Of a DNA stretch of 60,434 nucleotides, positions 1 through 7,857 are shown piece by piece. The stretch's first letter is position 1. Each line of letters starts with the position of its first letter. Source of the DNA: Thermodesulfovibrionales bacterium (GTDB taxonomy: Bacteria > Nitrospirota > Thermodesulfovibrionia > Thermodesulfovibrionales > UBA9159); the NCBI GenBank assembly GCA_035686305.1, contig DASRZP010000041.1, forward strand, positions 1 to 60,434, given 5' to 3'. A program made the position numbers and the translations under genes. Under the pieces are notes generated by a model. It saw nothing but the letters and a program-made list of their open reading frames with translations. It ran no database searches and was not told where the DNA came from.

Positions 1-131
1 CTATTTATATTTCTTGAATGACTTTCGGTTACTTTGGGTGCTTGTGGCTTCTCAGCGAACTTCTCTTGTGAGTCTCTTAACTTTTGAGCCTTCCACTTCT
101 CATATTCTTCTTTGTTATTGAATTCTGGCAT
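1..131 (-). CDS. Unrecognised hydrophilic protein, N-terminal part only (runs off left edge)
   Basis: Only the first 43 codons are inside the window; the frame is still open at base 1. The start is ATG at 129-131, preceded on the minus strand by GGAGG nine bases upstream. The protein begins MPEFNNKEEYEKWKAQKLRD and continues with a Lys/Glu-rich helical stretch without membrane segments. I recognise no domain in this part. It lies in the AT-richer DNA left of the tRNA fragment at 835-882 and probably belongs to the same integrated element as the gene at 291-650. The 160 bases between the two genes hold a short open frame ending near 158 that I do not call. Confidence 0.5.
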   Translation of the reverse strand, partial: MPEFNNKEEYEKWKAQKLRDSQEKFAEKPQAPKVTESHSRNIN

Positions 132-290
132 ATACCTATGCCTCCATATCTTCTCATCGTCCGGTTAAGTCGCAAACTTTAGCCTTTTACCCTTCTCAAT
201 GGCTGTGAGTGTCTTTTTCACATCTCCCTTCGATCTGCCGGGCTTCATACAGACAGCCCGGCAAATGTCACGATTACTTGCGCCGTCGCG

Positions 291-650
291 TTAGCTCGAT
301 CTTGTTCTTACTTTCTGCTTCTTCTCTACCAGTTCCATCGCGGCCTTCATCGCCTGCATACACTCCCTATAAGTGAAACCCTTCTTCGTGGATTCGAGCA
401 CGGGATCAAGAATCGTCTGTTCAATTGCTTCAGCCGCTTTCGCGTTTTTGCACATCTTCAGCATTGGATTCATTACGCTGGCAAAGGCTTTCATTGCTTT
501 CGGCTCTTCTCCCTGTTTAACCATGATCTCATCAATCGCTTCACACTTCTGCCTAACCCTTGAGAGGATATTCGCCGCTACCATGCTGTGAAGTACCTTC
601 TTGTTAACGTCTATACAGACGCCCTCTTTACTACAAAACCTGCTATTCAT
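291..650 (-). CDS. Hypothetical protein, 119 aa, probable mobile-element cargo
   Basis: I do not recognise this family. The protein is 119 residues, largely helical by inspection, with no signal peptide or membrane segment. It has five cysteines, two near the N-terminus (FCSKEGVC, residues 5-12), and ends in a basic tail. The ATG at 650 is preceded by AGGAG at ordinary spacing, so the start is well supported. It is followed downstream on the same strand by the partial gene at 1-131 and preceded by about 240 non-coding bases that end in the tRNA fragment. The base composition is AT-richer than the neighbouring dus gene, consistent with acquisition by transfer. Confidence 0.55.
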   Translation of the reverse strand: MNSRFCSKEGVCIDVNKKVLHSMVAANILSRVRQKCEAIDEIMVKQGEEPKAMKAFASVMNPMLKMCKNAKAAEAIEQTILDPVLESTKKGFTYRECMQAMKAAMELVEKKQKVRTRSS

Positions 651-834
651 AAACGTCTCCTTTTATTGTGCACTTTTTGTGTCAGTTCACATTCGTAAAG
701 ATCGGGAAAACGCATTCCCGACGTGATGAAAGTTTCCACACATTGTGGAAATAATATATGGGGAAACCCGCTCTGTGAGCCGTTCTACGGCACTAAACGG
801 AAGAATACGGAAAAGGTTCCGGTTCGTCTGGATA

Positions 835-882
835 GCCCTTACAAGGCATGGGTCACAGGTTCGATCCCTGTTCCGCCTACCA
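835..882 (+). pseudogene. 3' fragment of tRNA-Val(UAC), likely attachment-site duplicate
   Basis: The last 48 bases of a tRNA are intact: anticodon loop CTTACAA (anticodon UAC), 3' anticodon strand GGCAT, variable loop GGGTC, T-arm ACAGG-TTCGATC-CCTGT, acceptor strand TCCGCCT, discriminator A and encoded CCA at 880-882. The 5' anticodon strand should read ATGCC, but the sequence diverges just upstream of position 835, and no AGGCGGA 5' acceptor strand or D-arm exists upstream. It cannot form a tRNA. This is the usual product of element insertion into a tRNA 3' end; the intact copy should lie left of the window. Confidence 0.75.
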
Positions 883-889
883 TCAGGAA

Positions 890-1921
890 TCAAGAGGCTT
901 GCCATTCTATGGCTGCCTCTTTTTTTGTTCCTGAAGGATCGTCGCTGGAGGACGCCCGTTCACGGAACTCCCGGATATTCGCCACCATCTGTTCTCGTGT
1001 CTCTGCCCGGAATGCCTTGTCCCTGAGCGGCTTCATGTCTGAGATGCCTTTTGTGTACCAGGCAAAGAATTTGCGGAAGAGTATCGTACCGACCCTCTCT
1101 CCGTAGAAGTCCGTACACAGGTCGAGATGTCTTACCATGGTCTCGGCGATCTCCCCGATGTCAGGCCTTTCCGGCGCCACGCGCCGCTCAAGATATTCCT
1201 CTGTTTCTCTAAAGATCCACGGGTTGCCGAGTGCTCCCCGGGCTATGGCCACGCCGTCACAGGCTGTTTCCCTGAACATCCTCTCAACGAGGAGAGGCGA
1301 AAAAGCGTCCCCGCTCGCTATGACGGGTATCTTCAGGGCCTCCTTTACCTCTCTGATTACCCCGTAATCCACCCTCCCGCTGTATCTCTGGGACCTCGTC
1401 CTGCCATGGATGAAGAGGGCGCTGATCCCCGCATCCTGGGCATAAAGCGCGACGTCCCTCGCATTGATCGATGTCTCATCCCAGCCTGTCCGTATCTTGA
1501 CTGTTACAGGCGCATCAGAATTGTCAACAATAACCTTCAGCAAATCCCTCAATCTGGCCGGATCTTTCAGGAGGCCAGCGCCCTTCCCCTTTCCCGTCAC
1601 TTTGCTCGCCGGGCAGGCGGCATTAAAATCTATCATATCGAAGCGGTACGTCCTGACAATATCGAGTGCTCTCTTAATAACATCAGGGGCGTTCCCCAAG
1701 AGTTGTATTCCGAGAGGTCTGTCCGAAGGTGCCGTGGCAAGCATCCTCTCTGTGTTTCTGTTCCGATAGACAAGGGCACGGGCGCTTATCATTTCAACAA
1801 ATGCTAAACCGCAGCCGAAAGAACGACTTATGAGTCGGAAGGGAAGGTCCGTTATCCCCGCCATCGGCGCAAGGATGAGGGGGGAGACTGCAAGACTCCC
1901 TAACTTAACCGGCAGGGCCAT
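890..1921 (-). CDS. dus: tRNA-dihydrouridine synthase (DusB/NifR3 type)
   Basis: This FMN- and NADPH-dependent enzyme reduces specific uridines in tRNA D-loops to dihydrouridine in the cytoplasm. The protein has 343 residues, usual for the family. The N-terminal TIM-barrel strand reads LAPMAGITDLPFR, the catalytic cysteine is C103 in NAACPASKV, and the FMN phosphate-binding parts VIASGDAFS and ARGALGNPW are present. The C-terminal tRNA-binding helical domain is complete. Its 3' end is convergent with the tRNA-Val fragment and overlaps the tRNA terminator. The bacterial subfamily (DusB against DusA/C) is judged from the motif pattern only. It appears to be a single-gene unit; 378 bases separate it from the divergent small gene at 2300. 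Confidence 0.92.
   Translation of the reverse strand: MALPVKLGSLAVSPLILAPMAGITDLPFRLISRSFGCGLAFVEMISARALVYRNRNTERMLATAPSDRPLGIQLLGNAPDVIKRALDIVRTYRFDMIDFNAACPASKVTGKGKGAGLLKDPARLRDLLKVIVDNSDAPVTVKIRTGWDETSINARDVALYAQDAGISALFIHGRTRSQRYSGRVDYGVIREVKEALKIPVIASGDAFSPLLVERMFRETACDGVAIARGALGNPWIFRETEEYLERRVAPERPDIGEIAETMVRHLDLCTDFYGERVGTILFRKFFAWYTKGISDMKPLRDKAFRAETREQMVANIREFRERASSSDDPSGTKKEAAIEWQAS
892..927 (+). terminator. Rho-independent terminator of the former tRNA-Val gene
   Basis: The hairpin has an outer stem AGAGGC/GCCTCT and an inner stem GCCAT-tct-ATGGC, followed directly by a run of seven to eight T. It starts ten bases after the tRNA CCA end and overlaps the last codons of the convergent dus gene. 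It is most simply the original terminator of the tRNA gene, now left on the chromosomal side of the insertion. Confidence 0.75.
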
Positions 1922-2299
1922 CTTTAGATATCCCTATTATCGAAAACATTCTCTTCGATATCAGTCTCACTTTTTCCCACGGGAGAAGGTATTCTTCCTC
2001 TCCCCCCTTGTAGTATATAATTTCCTGTTTCCCTTTGAGAACCATCACCAACAAGGTCAAATATGAAGTGAAGGTCGGCAAGAATGTGCCCTGCCGGAGA
2101 AAAATCCCGAATGAAATGTAAGCCTTTTCTGGTATACTAATGAAGAAGATATTACAGAAGCACTGAACCCGCAAAGGTCAGAAGCGAAATGGAAAGATTT
2201 ATTCTCCTTTTCGTTGGGAGTTTCTTCATATTGGACGGCAGTCACCGTGCGGGGGTTCGAGGCGGGGGGACATGGTGAGGAAAAACCGAGGAGGACCCT
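1922..2299. other. Intergenic region between divergent dus and small Cys-rich gene
   Basis: These 378 bases contain the promoters of the two divergent genes. I see no tRNA, repeat, terminator or convincing open frame. A TATACT on the minus strand near 2015 is a possible -10 box for dus, but I found no matching -35 element at proper spacing. Confidence 0.4.
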
Positions 2300-2707
2300 A
2301 TGAAGACATGCAGAGATTGTGTATATTTCCTGGCTCACAGAGTCACCGGGTATAATTGCGGTTATCTCCTCAAAAGAGTGGCAAGCTGCAATGTCGTCTG
2401 CGGACATTTCAACCATACCGAATCGTACCGGACAATTGCGAGCAGTGAGGAGTTCACCTTTCATGAAGAAGAGCGCTTCCTGTCCGGAGGTGAGGGGTAT
2501 TCGGAGAGAATAGGCCGGATTTCAGGAGCCCCTTTTCAGCCCGATGTTTCCTCAGCCAGCCCCCCGGGCCTTCGGTGCAGGATTAGAGAATTGATCGGCC
2601 GATATCGGGATAAGAACCGCAAAAGGTATTTTTGGCTCAAAGACCTGTTTGAAGGGCGTAAAAGGGATAGCGAAACACGTCGCAGGAGGGAAAGGCGGAA
2701 TCATTGA
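2300..2707 (+). CDS. Small Cys-rich protein, possible metal or Fe-S site
   Basis: This 135-residue protein starts at an ATG preceded by AGGAGG seven bases upstream. The first 40 residues contain six cysteines (CRDC at 4-7, then C20, C30 and C35 among them), a spacing typical of small zinc or iron-sulfur proteins. The C-terminal third is very basic, ending in an Arg-rich tail, with no signal peptide or membrane segment. I do not recognise the family. It stands alone: dus lies divergent upstream and nupC converges downstream. The start and RBS are good; the function is unknown. Confidence 0.6.
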   Translation: MKTCRDCVYFLAHRVTGYNCGYLLKRVASCNVVCGHFNHTESYRTIASSEEFTFHEEERFLSGGEGYSERIGRISGAPFQPDVSSASPPGLRCRIRELIGRYRDKNRKRYFWLKDLFEGRKRDSETRRRRERRNH

Positions 2708-2770
2708 TTCCTGCATAACGAGGGGTCTTCGTACCTTTCCCCCAATCTGTCATTCCCACCGTCAGGAGTC

Positions 2771-4075
2771 CTATCTGCCGAGAAGTATCGACCCCTTTGT
2801 GAAGAACGTGCCGGCAATTGATGCGGTCATAAGGCAGGCGAGCGTTGCCGCAAGAAGGGCCCTGAATCCGACATTCGAAATGTCTTTCGTCCTCTTCGGG
2901 ACAAGAGCTGCGGTGCCACCCACAAAAATCGCGAGAGAGGCAAAATGGGCAAAACCGTTGAGGGCATAGGCGGCGAGGACCGCTGAGCGCTCGTATCTCA
3001 GACCGCCGGAAGAGAGGAGCGCGGCAAGGTCCTGATAGGACTTCACTTCCGTCAGCACGGCCCTCTCGCCAATGAGTTTTGATACCTCGAAAGCGTCCGG
3101 AGACGGAACGCCTATGGCGAGGACGAAGGGATAAAAGAGATACCCCAGGAGACCCTTTAAGGACCAGTCGACCTGAAGGCCGGTCAGGCTGTTCAGTCTG
3201 AGGCCGATTCCGGAGAGCAGAGAATCGACCAATGCCACAAGGCCAAGGAATGCCAGAAGAAGGGCCATGATCCCCGTCACCATCTTCACCCCTTCGCCTG
3301 CACCGTTGATAATCGCCTCCATGGCAGATGATTCCTTTTCATAGTGAGGCTCTATGTTGAGCCCAAGAGTTTCGGGTCTTTCGGTCTCGGGCATAATGAT
3401 CTTCGACATCACGATCGCCCCTATGGCCGAGAGGATAGAAGACGAGACGAGATGGCCTGCTATCGCCGGGAAAGGCCCCTGAAGAAGGAAGACGTACAGG
3501 GCCAGGACACTCGATGCTGTTGTGGACATCCCTGCCGCAAGTATGGTGCAGAACTCAGACCGCGTCATCCTCCCGAGGTAGGGGAGTATGGTCATGTTGG
3601 CTTCGACGCCCACAAAGATATTGCTCGACACGCTGAGAGACTCGGCCCCGCTGATTCCCATCAGTCTTGAGAAGACCTTCGAAAAGACCTTGATAATCCT
3701 CGGCATCACGCCCACGTTGTAGAGTAATGTCATGAGACTCGCAAAGAATATGATCGCCGGCAGGGCCTGGAAGGCAAGGAAAAAACCGAGGGACTCCTCT
3801 CCCATCTCGTTCTTCGTCCCCGGGGGAAGAGCGAGCCTGCCAAAGAGGAACCTCGTGCCTGCCGTTGCATTGTCGAGGACCCTCACCACCGCATCATTCA
3901 CCAAAAGGAAAAGCCGTGAGCCGGCCGGTATGACGAATATGAAGAGTGCGAAGATGAGTTGAAGGAGCGTCCCCCAGATGATGACCCTCCAGTGTATCAC
4001 CTTCCTGTTCTGAGAGAGCATCCAGGCAAGAGCCATGAGAACAAATATCCCGCCAAAGCTCACGAAGTTGTACAC
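2771..4075 (-). CDS. nupC: Concentrative nucleoside transporter (CNT/NupC family)
   Basis: This is an inner-membrane permease that imports nucleosides with protons or sodium. The 434-residue protein has the family layout: three N-terminal helices, the gate-type segment FFASLMTLLYNVGVMPRII, the conserved core with SSNIFVGVEANMTILPYL, and the C-terminal transport domain with GVPSPDAFEVSKLIGERAV and ALNGFAHFASLAIFVGG. Length is normal for bacterial NupC. The start is GTG at 4073-4075 with GGGAG nine bases upstream. It is a single gene, convergent with the small Cys-rich gene and divergent from the PAS kinase at 4430. Substrate choice (purine or pyrimidine) cannot be told from this reading. Confidence 0.9.
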   Translation of the reverse strand: MYNFVSFGGIFVLMALAWMLSQNRKVIHWRVIIWGTLLQLIFALFIFVIPAGSRLFLLVNDAVVRVLDNATAGTRFLFGRLALPPGTKNEMGEESLGFFLAFQALPAIIFFASLMTLLYNVGVMPRIIKVFSKVFSRLMGISGAESLSVSSNIFVGVEANMTILPYLGRMTRSEFCTILAAGMSTTASSVLALYVFLLQGPFPAIAGHLVSSSILSAIGAIVMSKIIMPETERPETLGLNIEPHYEKESSAMEAIINGAGEGVKMVTGIMALLLAFLGLVALVDSLLSGIGLRLNSLTGLQVDWSLKGLLGYLFYPFVLAIGVPSPDAFEVSKLIGERAVLTEVKSYQDLAALLSSGGLRYERSAVLAAYALNGFAHFASLAIFVGGTAALVPKRTKDISNVGFRALLAATLACLMTASIAGTFFTKGSILLGR

Positions 4076-4429
4076 TCTTTGCAGCTCCCTTAGCCCAAAT
4101 TCTTGATCCGTCTTCTCTTCGGCGTCGACATCCGCTTCTTAGCAAGAGCATAGCCCTTGGTGATTATTCCGACCACACAGTCCTCATAACGATCCGTCCT
4201 GAAGAGGCGTTTACGGTCCGCATGAGCGGACAGGCCAATAACCCCGACTCTTGCCTACAAACCGGACATCGACCCAGAAGTTTATAGGCCTGCTACACCC
4301 GGCGCTTGAATATACATAAATCCCGTCTCATTTTCAAGCAAGAGATGGCCCCTTAAGGGACGCCCGGGAGTATGACGCACCGGACGGGTATCTTGACTTA
4401 CCCGGCAGATCTGCATATTATGGTAGAGG
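4076..4429. other. Intergenic region upstream of nupC, with an open frame lacking a start
   Basis: These 354 bases separate nupC from the divergent kinase. On the minus strand, between about 4265 and 4100, a frame of some 54 codons is open (it contains YEDCVVGIITKGYALAKKRM and ends at TAA) but has no ATG, GTG or TTG start and is blocked by TAG upstream. It may be a gene remnant or chance. A 7-bp hairpin GTCCGC-atga-GCGGAC lies near 4214-4229. I found no known riboswitch pattern. The kinase promoter at 4393-4421 is listed separately. Confidence 0.35.
4393..4421 (+). promoter_or_regulatory. Sigma70-type promoter of the PAS kinase
   Basis: TTGACT at 4393-4398 and TATTAT at 4416-4421 are separated by 17 bases. 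The start codon at 4430 lies only eight bases after the -10 box, so the transcript would start at or within two bases of the ATG: either the mRNA is leaderless or translation begins at a later ATG (4508 or 4511). Confidence 0.6.
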
Positions 4430-5530
4430 ATGATTTTGAAGAAGAACAGCAGCCCTGAATCCGGGAAAGACCCCCTCTCATCGGTAGAAACTCCTCACGC
4501 CCCCTCCGATATGATGAAAGCCCTCATGGAGAGCATCCCCGATGCCATCTATTTCAAAGACCTCCAGGGCAATTTTGTCTTCGTCAGCAATGCATGTGCT
4601 GCCTATGCGAATGTCCCCGCCAGCGATATGATCGGCAAGAGGGAGACAGACTTCTTGTCCCCTGACCAGACCGAAGAGCTTCTTCTAGAGGAAAAGAAGA
4701 TCATCGAAACGGGAGAACCTCTCAAGGATAAGATTGAACGAAAAGTCTCTCCCCAGGGCTCGGAAATCTGGTTTTCGGTCACCAAAGCTCCCTGGACAAA
4801 TAGTCAGGGAGAGGTAATTGGCATTATCGGCATATACCGGGAGGTCACGGAAAGGATCGAAAAGGAACGACATGTTCTCGACATGCTCAGCATCGCCACC
4901 CATGATATCAGGGGCCCTCTCATTGCAATCGCAAGTACCGTGAAACTCCTCATTCGAGGCGCCTTTGGTATGATCGACGAAAGCGTTAAAGTCACCCTTT
5001 CCGATATCTCATCCAGACTAAATCACCTTGAGAAGATTCTCAGTGAATACCTCTGTAAGTCCTCTCTCATGAACGTGAAAAAAACGGACAGGGAGTACTT
5101 TGATCTCCGCCAGGACATCATCGATCCGATCCTTGATGAATATTCATCCGAAATAGAAGAAAACAGGATCCAGATAGACAATCGCCTCGGAGCAATCCCG
5201 GGCAACAGGATTATCATAAAGGCAAATGCCCATTGGATCAGGATTGTCTACAGGAACATTATTCGCAACGCGATTAAATACGCTGCTTCGGGATACATCG
5301 CCTTCGGTTTCGAAGACAAGGGTGACCACTACAGACTGAATGTCTTTAACAGCGGCCCGCCCATTCCGGAAGAGAATCGGACGAAGATATTTGAACAGTA
5401 TGAGAGTAAGGACAGCACGGGCCTTGGCCTTGCGATCAGCCGGAATCTTATTCTCAAACATGGCGGAGACATGTGGCATGAGAATACCTGGGACAACCAT
5501 CCTAATTTCATCTTCACCATTCCGAAATGA
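4430..5530 (+). CDS. Cytoplasmic PAS-domain sensor histidine kinase
   Basis: The protein has 366 residues and no membrane segment, so it is probably a soluble sensor. Residues about 28-140 form a PAS domain (SIPDAIYFKDLQGNFVFVSN, then IGIIGIYREVTERIEKE). The dimerisation domain follows, with phospho-acceptor H158 in ATHDIRGPL. The ATPase domain has the N-box RNAIKYA, a short G1 region near FNSGPPIPEENR and G2 as STGLGLAISRN. No receiver domain is fused and no response regulator is adjacent, so its partner is elsewhere. The signal is unknown. A strong promoter sits directly before the first ATG. The next gene starts 79 bases downstream. Confidence 0.9.
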   Translation: MILKKNSSPESGKDPLSSVETPHAPSDMMKALMESIPDAIYFKDLQGNFVFVSNACAAYANVPASDMIGKRETDFLSPDQTEELLLEEKKIIETGEPLKDKIERKVSPQGSEIWFSVTKAPWTNSQGEVIGIIGIYREVTERIEKERHVLDMLSIATHDIRGPLIAIASTVKLLIRGAFGMIDESVKVTLSDISSRLNHLEKILSEYLCKSSLMNVKKTDREYFDLRQDIIDPILDEYSSEIEENRIQIDNRLGAIPGNRIIIKANAHWIRIVYRNIIRNAIKYAASGYIAFGFEDKGDHYRLNVFNSGPPIPEENRTKIFEQYESKDSTGLGLAISRNLILKHGGDMWHENTWDNHPNFIFTIPK

Positions 5531-5609
5531 CCTTGTTGTTGCAAGCAAGGGAAGGCACGGATCGAAACCCGGAAGACAGAACCAGACAAGAACGCATTGA
5601 CGAGGCATA

Positions 5610-6149
5610 ATGGCAGAGGACATGCACAGTGATTTGAGAGGGGCACTCGGAGCATCCTGGGGACTGACCGGGGTCTTTTTGCTCCTCGGCAGTGCCGTGT
5701 ATCGGCTTTCCGTCATCGCAGCCGCCGCCTTTTCCTTCGAGCTCCTTTGGTACCATTGGTCGACCATGGTGCTCTTTGCCCTGTTCATGGCTTACGCCGA
5801 GGGCTACCGGGGATTCCAGCAGAGATTTTCTCCCCGGGTCGCCGCAAGAGCACGATATCTCAAGAACCACCCCAGGCTTTCCCATATCGTATTCGCACCC
5901 TTCTTTTGCATGGGCTTTTTCCATGCGACAAGGAGGAGAAGGATCACATCATTTTCAGTGACGACGGCTATTATTATTTTGATTGTGCTTGTTCGCCTTT
6001 TACCCCAGCCCTGGCGGGGCATCATCGATCTGGGGGTAGTCATCGGTCTGCTATGGGGTCTCATCTCTCTCGCAATATTCAGCTTTCTGGCCTTCACTTC
6101 GGACAGCTTTGATTATTCACCGGAAGTTCCCGAAGAGGGAAGAGGATGA
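5610..6149 (+). CDS. Integral membrane protein of unknown function
   Basis: This 179-residue protein has about four hydrophobic segments: WGLTGVFLLLGSAVYRL, the stretch around LWYHWSTMVLFALFMAYAEG, ITSFSVTTAIIILIVLVRLL, and LGVVIGLLWGLISLAIFSFL. Between the second and third is a basic cytoplasmic loop (ARARYLKNHPRLSH). I do not recognise a named family. Its stop codon overlaps the start of the next gene (ATGA at 6146-6149), so the two are co-translated and probably work together. It may share a transcript with the upstream kinase, but nothing in the sequence shows the function. Confidence 0.7.
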   Translation: MAEDMHSDLRGALGASWGLTGVFLLLGSAVYRLSVIAAAAFSFELLWYHWSTMVLFALFMAYAEGYRGFQQRFSPRVAARARYLKNHPRLSHIVFAPFFCMGFFHATRRRRITSFSVTTAIIILIVLVRLLPQPWRGIIDLGVVIGLLWGLISLAIFSFLAFTSDSFDYSPEVPEEGRG

Positions 6150-6607
6150 ACAATTCGACAGGAAGAAAGGAGAGGCGATCAGCCCCTGACAGAAGGCTGA
6201 AACCCTCGACGTTAAGCAAGCATTCTCTCCGCAACGGCCAGAGAAAAGCGGTCAGGAGAAAGTCCGATAGGAGAAGGCATATGTACGTGGACGTGTACGG
6301 CACCCGCCTCTGGATAACGCTTCTCTTGCTCATGGTCCTCAGTCTGACGGACGGTTACCTGACACTTCTCTTGATAGACAATGGCTTGGTGTATGAGGCA
6401 AATCCCATTATGGCCGCCTATGCAGATTTCGGCAGCCTATCCTTTATTGCGATGAAGACCCTGATGACCACGGCATCGATCCTTCTCTTATGCCTTTTTC
6501 ATAGCTTCCCTGCTGCAAGGATTTCTCTGTTTCTTTCTATCGTGATGTACACTCTCGTCATCGCCTTTGAGCTTCAGATTCTCTACAGACACTCTCTCTC
6601 ATGGTGA
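6146..6607 (+). CDS. DUF5658-like membrane protein with basic N-terminal tail
   Basis: This 153-residue protein has a strongly basic, Arg-rich soluble N-terminus of about 45 residues (RKERRSAPDRR, RRKSDRRR), then three to four membrane helices with the pattern LSLTDGYLTLLLIDNGLVYEANPIMA. That D-x-x-x-T...G...E-x-N-P pattern is typical of the small DUF5658-type membrane family, whose function is not known. Start and stop overlap the preceding membrane gene by ATGA, giving translational coupling. The gene converges with the DgkA-PAP2 fusion at 6678. Confidence 0.65.
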   Translation: MNNSTGRKERRSAPDRRLKPSTLSKHSLRNGQRKAVRRKSDRRRHMYVDVYGTRLWITLLLLMVLSLTDGYLTLLLIDNGLVYEANPIMAAYADFGSLSFIAMKTLMTTASILLLCLFHSFPAARISLFLSIVMYTLVIAFELQILYRHSLSW

Positions 6608-6677
6608 GAAGCTATCCTTTTTGTCTGTTGCGGACCCGGATCGTGGAGGCCGTTGCCGATCTGTATGAGGCGCGGGG

Positions 6678-7376
6678 TCAAAAGAAGAGCTGAAACATGA
6701 GGAAGGTCAAGGACGCTCCTATGATGCCTCCAAGGACAACTTCCCAGACCGTATGAATTCCAAGGCTGACCCTGCTCGCTGCCACGGCAGAGGCGAGGAA
6801 GAAGGCGATGAGGGAAACGGCCGTACTCGTTGTTAAATAGATGACCACGATCCATGCCGAAAAGGCGAGAGCGGCGTGGCCGCTCGGGATCCCTCCCCTG
6901 AGGGGGGCTCCTTTCCCGAAATAGGCCTTTGTTATGACAACAGTGATGAGCACAAGAACACATGACGCAAGGGCTATTTCCTCGGCAGAGTGTTTCGCTA
7001 TATGAAACTCTTCCCGGAAAGACCTGAAGATCGCCGGTGAAAGTATTATGTAGCCTATCATCGCAGCACCGAAGGCGGTTATGAGAACGGCGCCCGCCGC
7101 AACATCCTTTGCCACTCTTGCCTTCTCATGATGTTCAGGACAGACGAAATCAACGACGGTTTCGATGGCAGTATTAAAGAGCTCAGCAATGAGCACCGCA
7201 ATGGCGGCGAGGGCAATAATGAGAAAATCAGTCGATGATATGCCGAGGCCGAAACTCAGGAGGAGAACCGCTGCCGATGAATAGAAGTGGTACCTTACAT
7301 GCCGCTGGGTCTTTGCCGCGTAGAGTATACCCTCGATCGCAAAATTAGCGCTTCTTATCCATTGTCTTAAGGGCAT
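6678..7376 (-). CDS. Fusion of DgkA-type lipid kinase and PAP2 phosphatase
   Basis: Residues 1-110 match prokaryotic diacylglycerol/undecaprenol kinase, with the signature ELFNTAIE at 65-72 and KDVAAGAV at 90-97. Residues 125-232 form a PAP2 phosphatase with KGAPLR, PSGH at 164-167 and SRVSLGIH at 201-208; the usual Asp after the last His is Glu (E212). The kinase half phosphorylates diacylglycerol or undecaprenol, and the phosphatase half removes phosphate from lipid phosphates, so the two activities are opposed or sequential in one membrane protein. It overlaps ybeY by 32 bases and ends the phoH-HD-ybeY-dgkA minus-strand operon. This kinase position after ybeY is common in bacteria; the fused phosphatase is less common. 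Confidence 0.88.
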   Translation of the reverse strand: MPLRQWIRSANFAIEGILYAAKTQRHVRYHFYSSAAVLLLSFGLGISSTDFLIIALAAIAVLIAELFNTAIETVVDFVCPEHHEKARVAKDVAAGAVLITAFGAAMIGYIILSPAIFRSFREEFHIAKHSAEEIALASCVLVLITVVITKAYFGKGAPLRGGIPSGHAALAFSAWIVVIYLTTSTAVSLIAFFLASAVAASRVSLGIHTVWEVVLGGIIGASLTFLMFQLFF

Positions 7377-7857
7377 GGTGCAGATTGATCTCCTTTTTCC
7401 TCATTTTCCGCTCCTCGTAATCGCTCCTTTCATGGTCGTAACCCAGGAGATGGAGAAGGCCGTGGATGAGAAGACGCCGGACCTCTTCCTGAAACGTATT
7501 ACCATACCGTGAGGCCTGTCTTTGTGCGGCATGGAGGTTTATGACAACGTCACCGAGGAGCGCCGGCGGACAGGGCGCGGCAACCATGGCCTTCTTGCCT
7601 CTCTCTCTTCCCTGCCTCATTCTCCTCTCCAGGACCTTTCCTTCCTGCTGAGGGAATGAGAGGACGTCGGTGGTCCTGTCAATCCCCCGTGAAGAATTAT
7701 TGAGCCTTCTCATGCGTGCGTCACTGACGAGGAGGATACTGATTTCAGCCCCCTCAAGGTTGAGTGATCTAAGAAGCTTGAGCGAGTCCCTTCTTATCCT
7801 GCAAAGATCTATCGGTATCAGCCTTTGGCGGTTCCTTATCAAAACCATCATGCCCAT
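7345..7857 (-). CDS. ybeY: Endoribonuclease YbeY (16S rRNA maturation)
   Basis: YbeY is a zinc-dependent single-strand endoribonuclease that acts in 16S rRNA 3' maturation and ribosome quality control. The 170-residue protein has the family signature HGLLHLLGYDHE with metal ligands H132, H136 and H142, and the upstream DRTTDVLSFP motif. It contains an extra basic loop of about 20 residues (RRMRQGRERGKKAM) between the two motifs. Several ATG codons cluster at 7848-7857; the first is used here but MVLIRNRQR at 7848 is equally likely. The 5' end overlaps the HD phosphodiesterase gene by about 89 bases, an unusually long overlap discussed under findings. Confidence 0.92.
   Translation of the reverse strand: MGMMVLIRNRQRLIPIDLCRIRRDSLKLLRSLNLEGAEISILLVSDARMRRLNNSSRGIDRTTDVLSFPQQEGKVLERRMRQGRERGKKAMVAAPCPPALLGDVVINLHAAQRQASRYGNTFQEEVRRLLIHGLLHLLGYDHERSDYEERKMRKKEINLHHALKTMDKKR

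Larger units (their letters stand above)
1..834. mobile_element. Probable right end of an element integrated at tRNA-Val
   Basis: The stretch left of the tRNA-Val 3' fragment has a visibly lower G+C than the rest of the window and carries two genes with no recognisable housekeeping function. Tyrosine-recombinase elements commonly integrate into the 3' half of a tRNA gene and leave a duplicate of that half at the far end; the orientation here (fragment on +, element to its left, native tRNA terminator to its right) fits that arrangement. No integrase is visible in this window, so the element's nature is inferred. Confidence 0.4.

Noticed and set aside
687-905. 72-residue minus-strand open frame containing the NRDRTCDPCLVRA motif
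   Set aside because: This peptide is the well-known false translation of a tRNA 3' half read antisense; the DNA is the tRNA-Val fragment.
4076-4372. Purine-type riboswitch upstream of nupC
   Set aside because: I looked for the purine-aptamer core and pairing on the minus strand and found neither.
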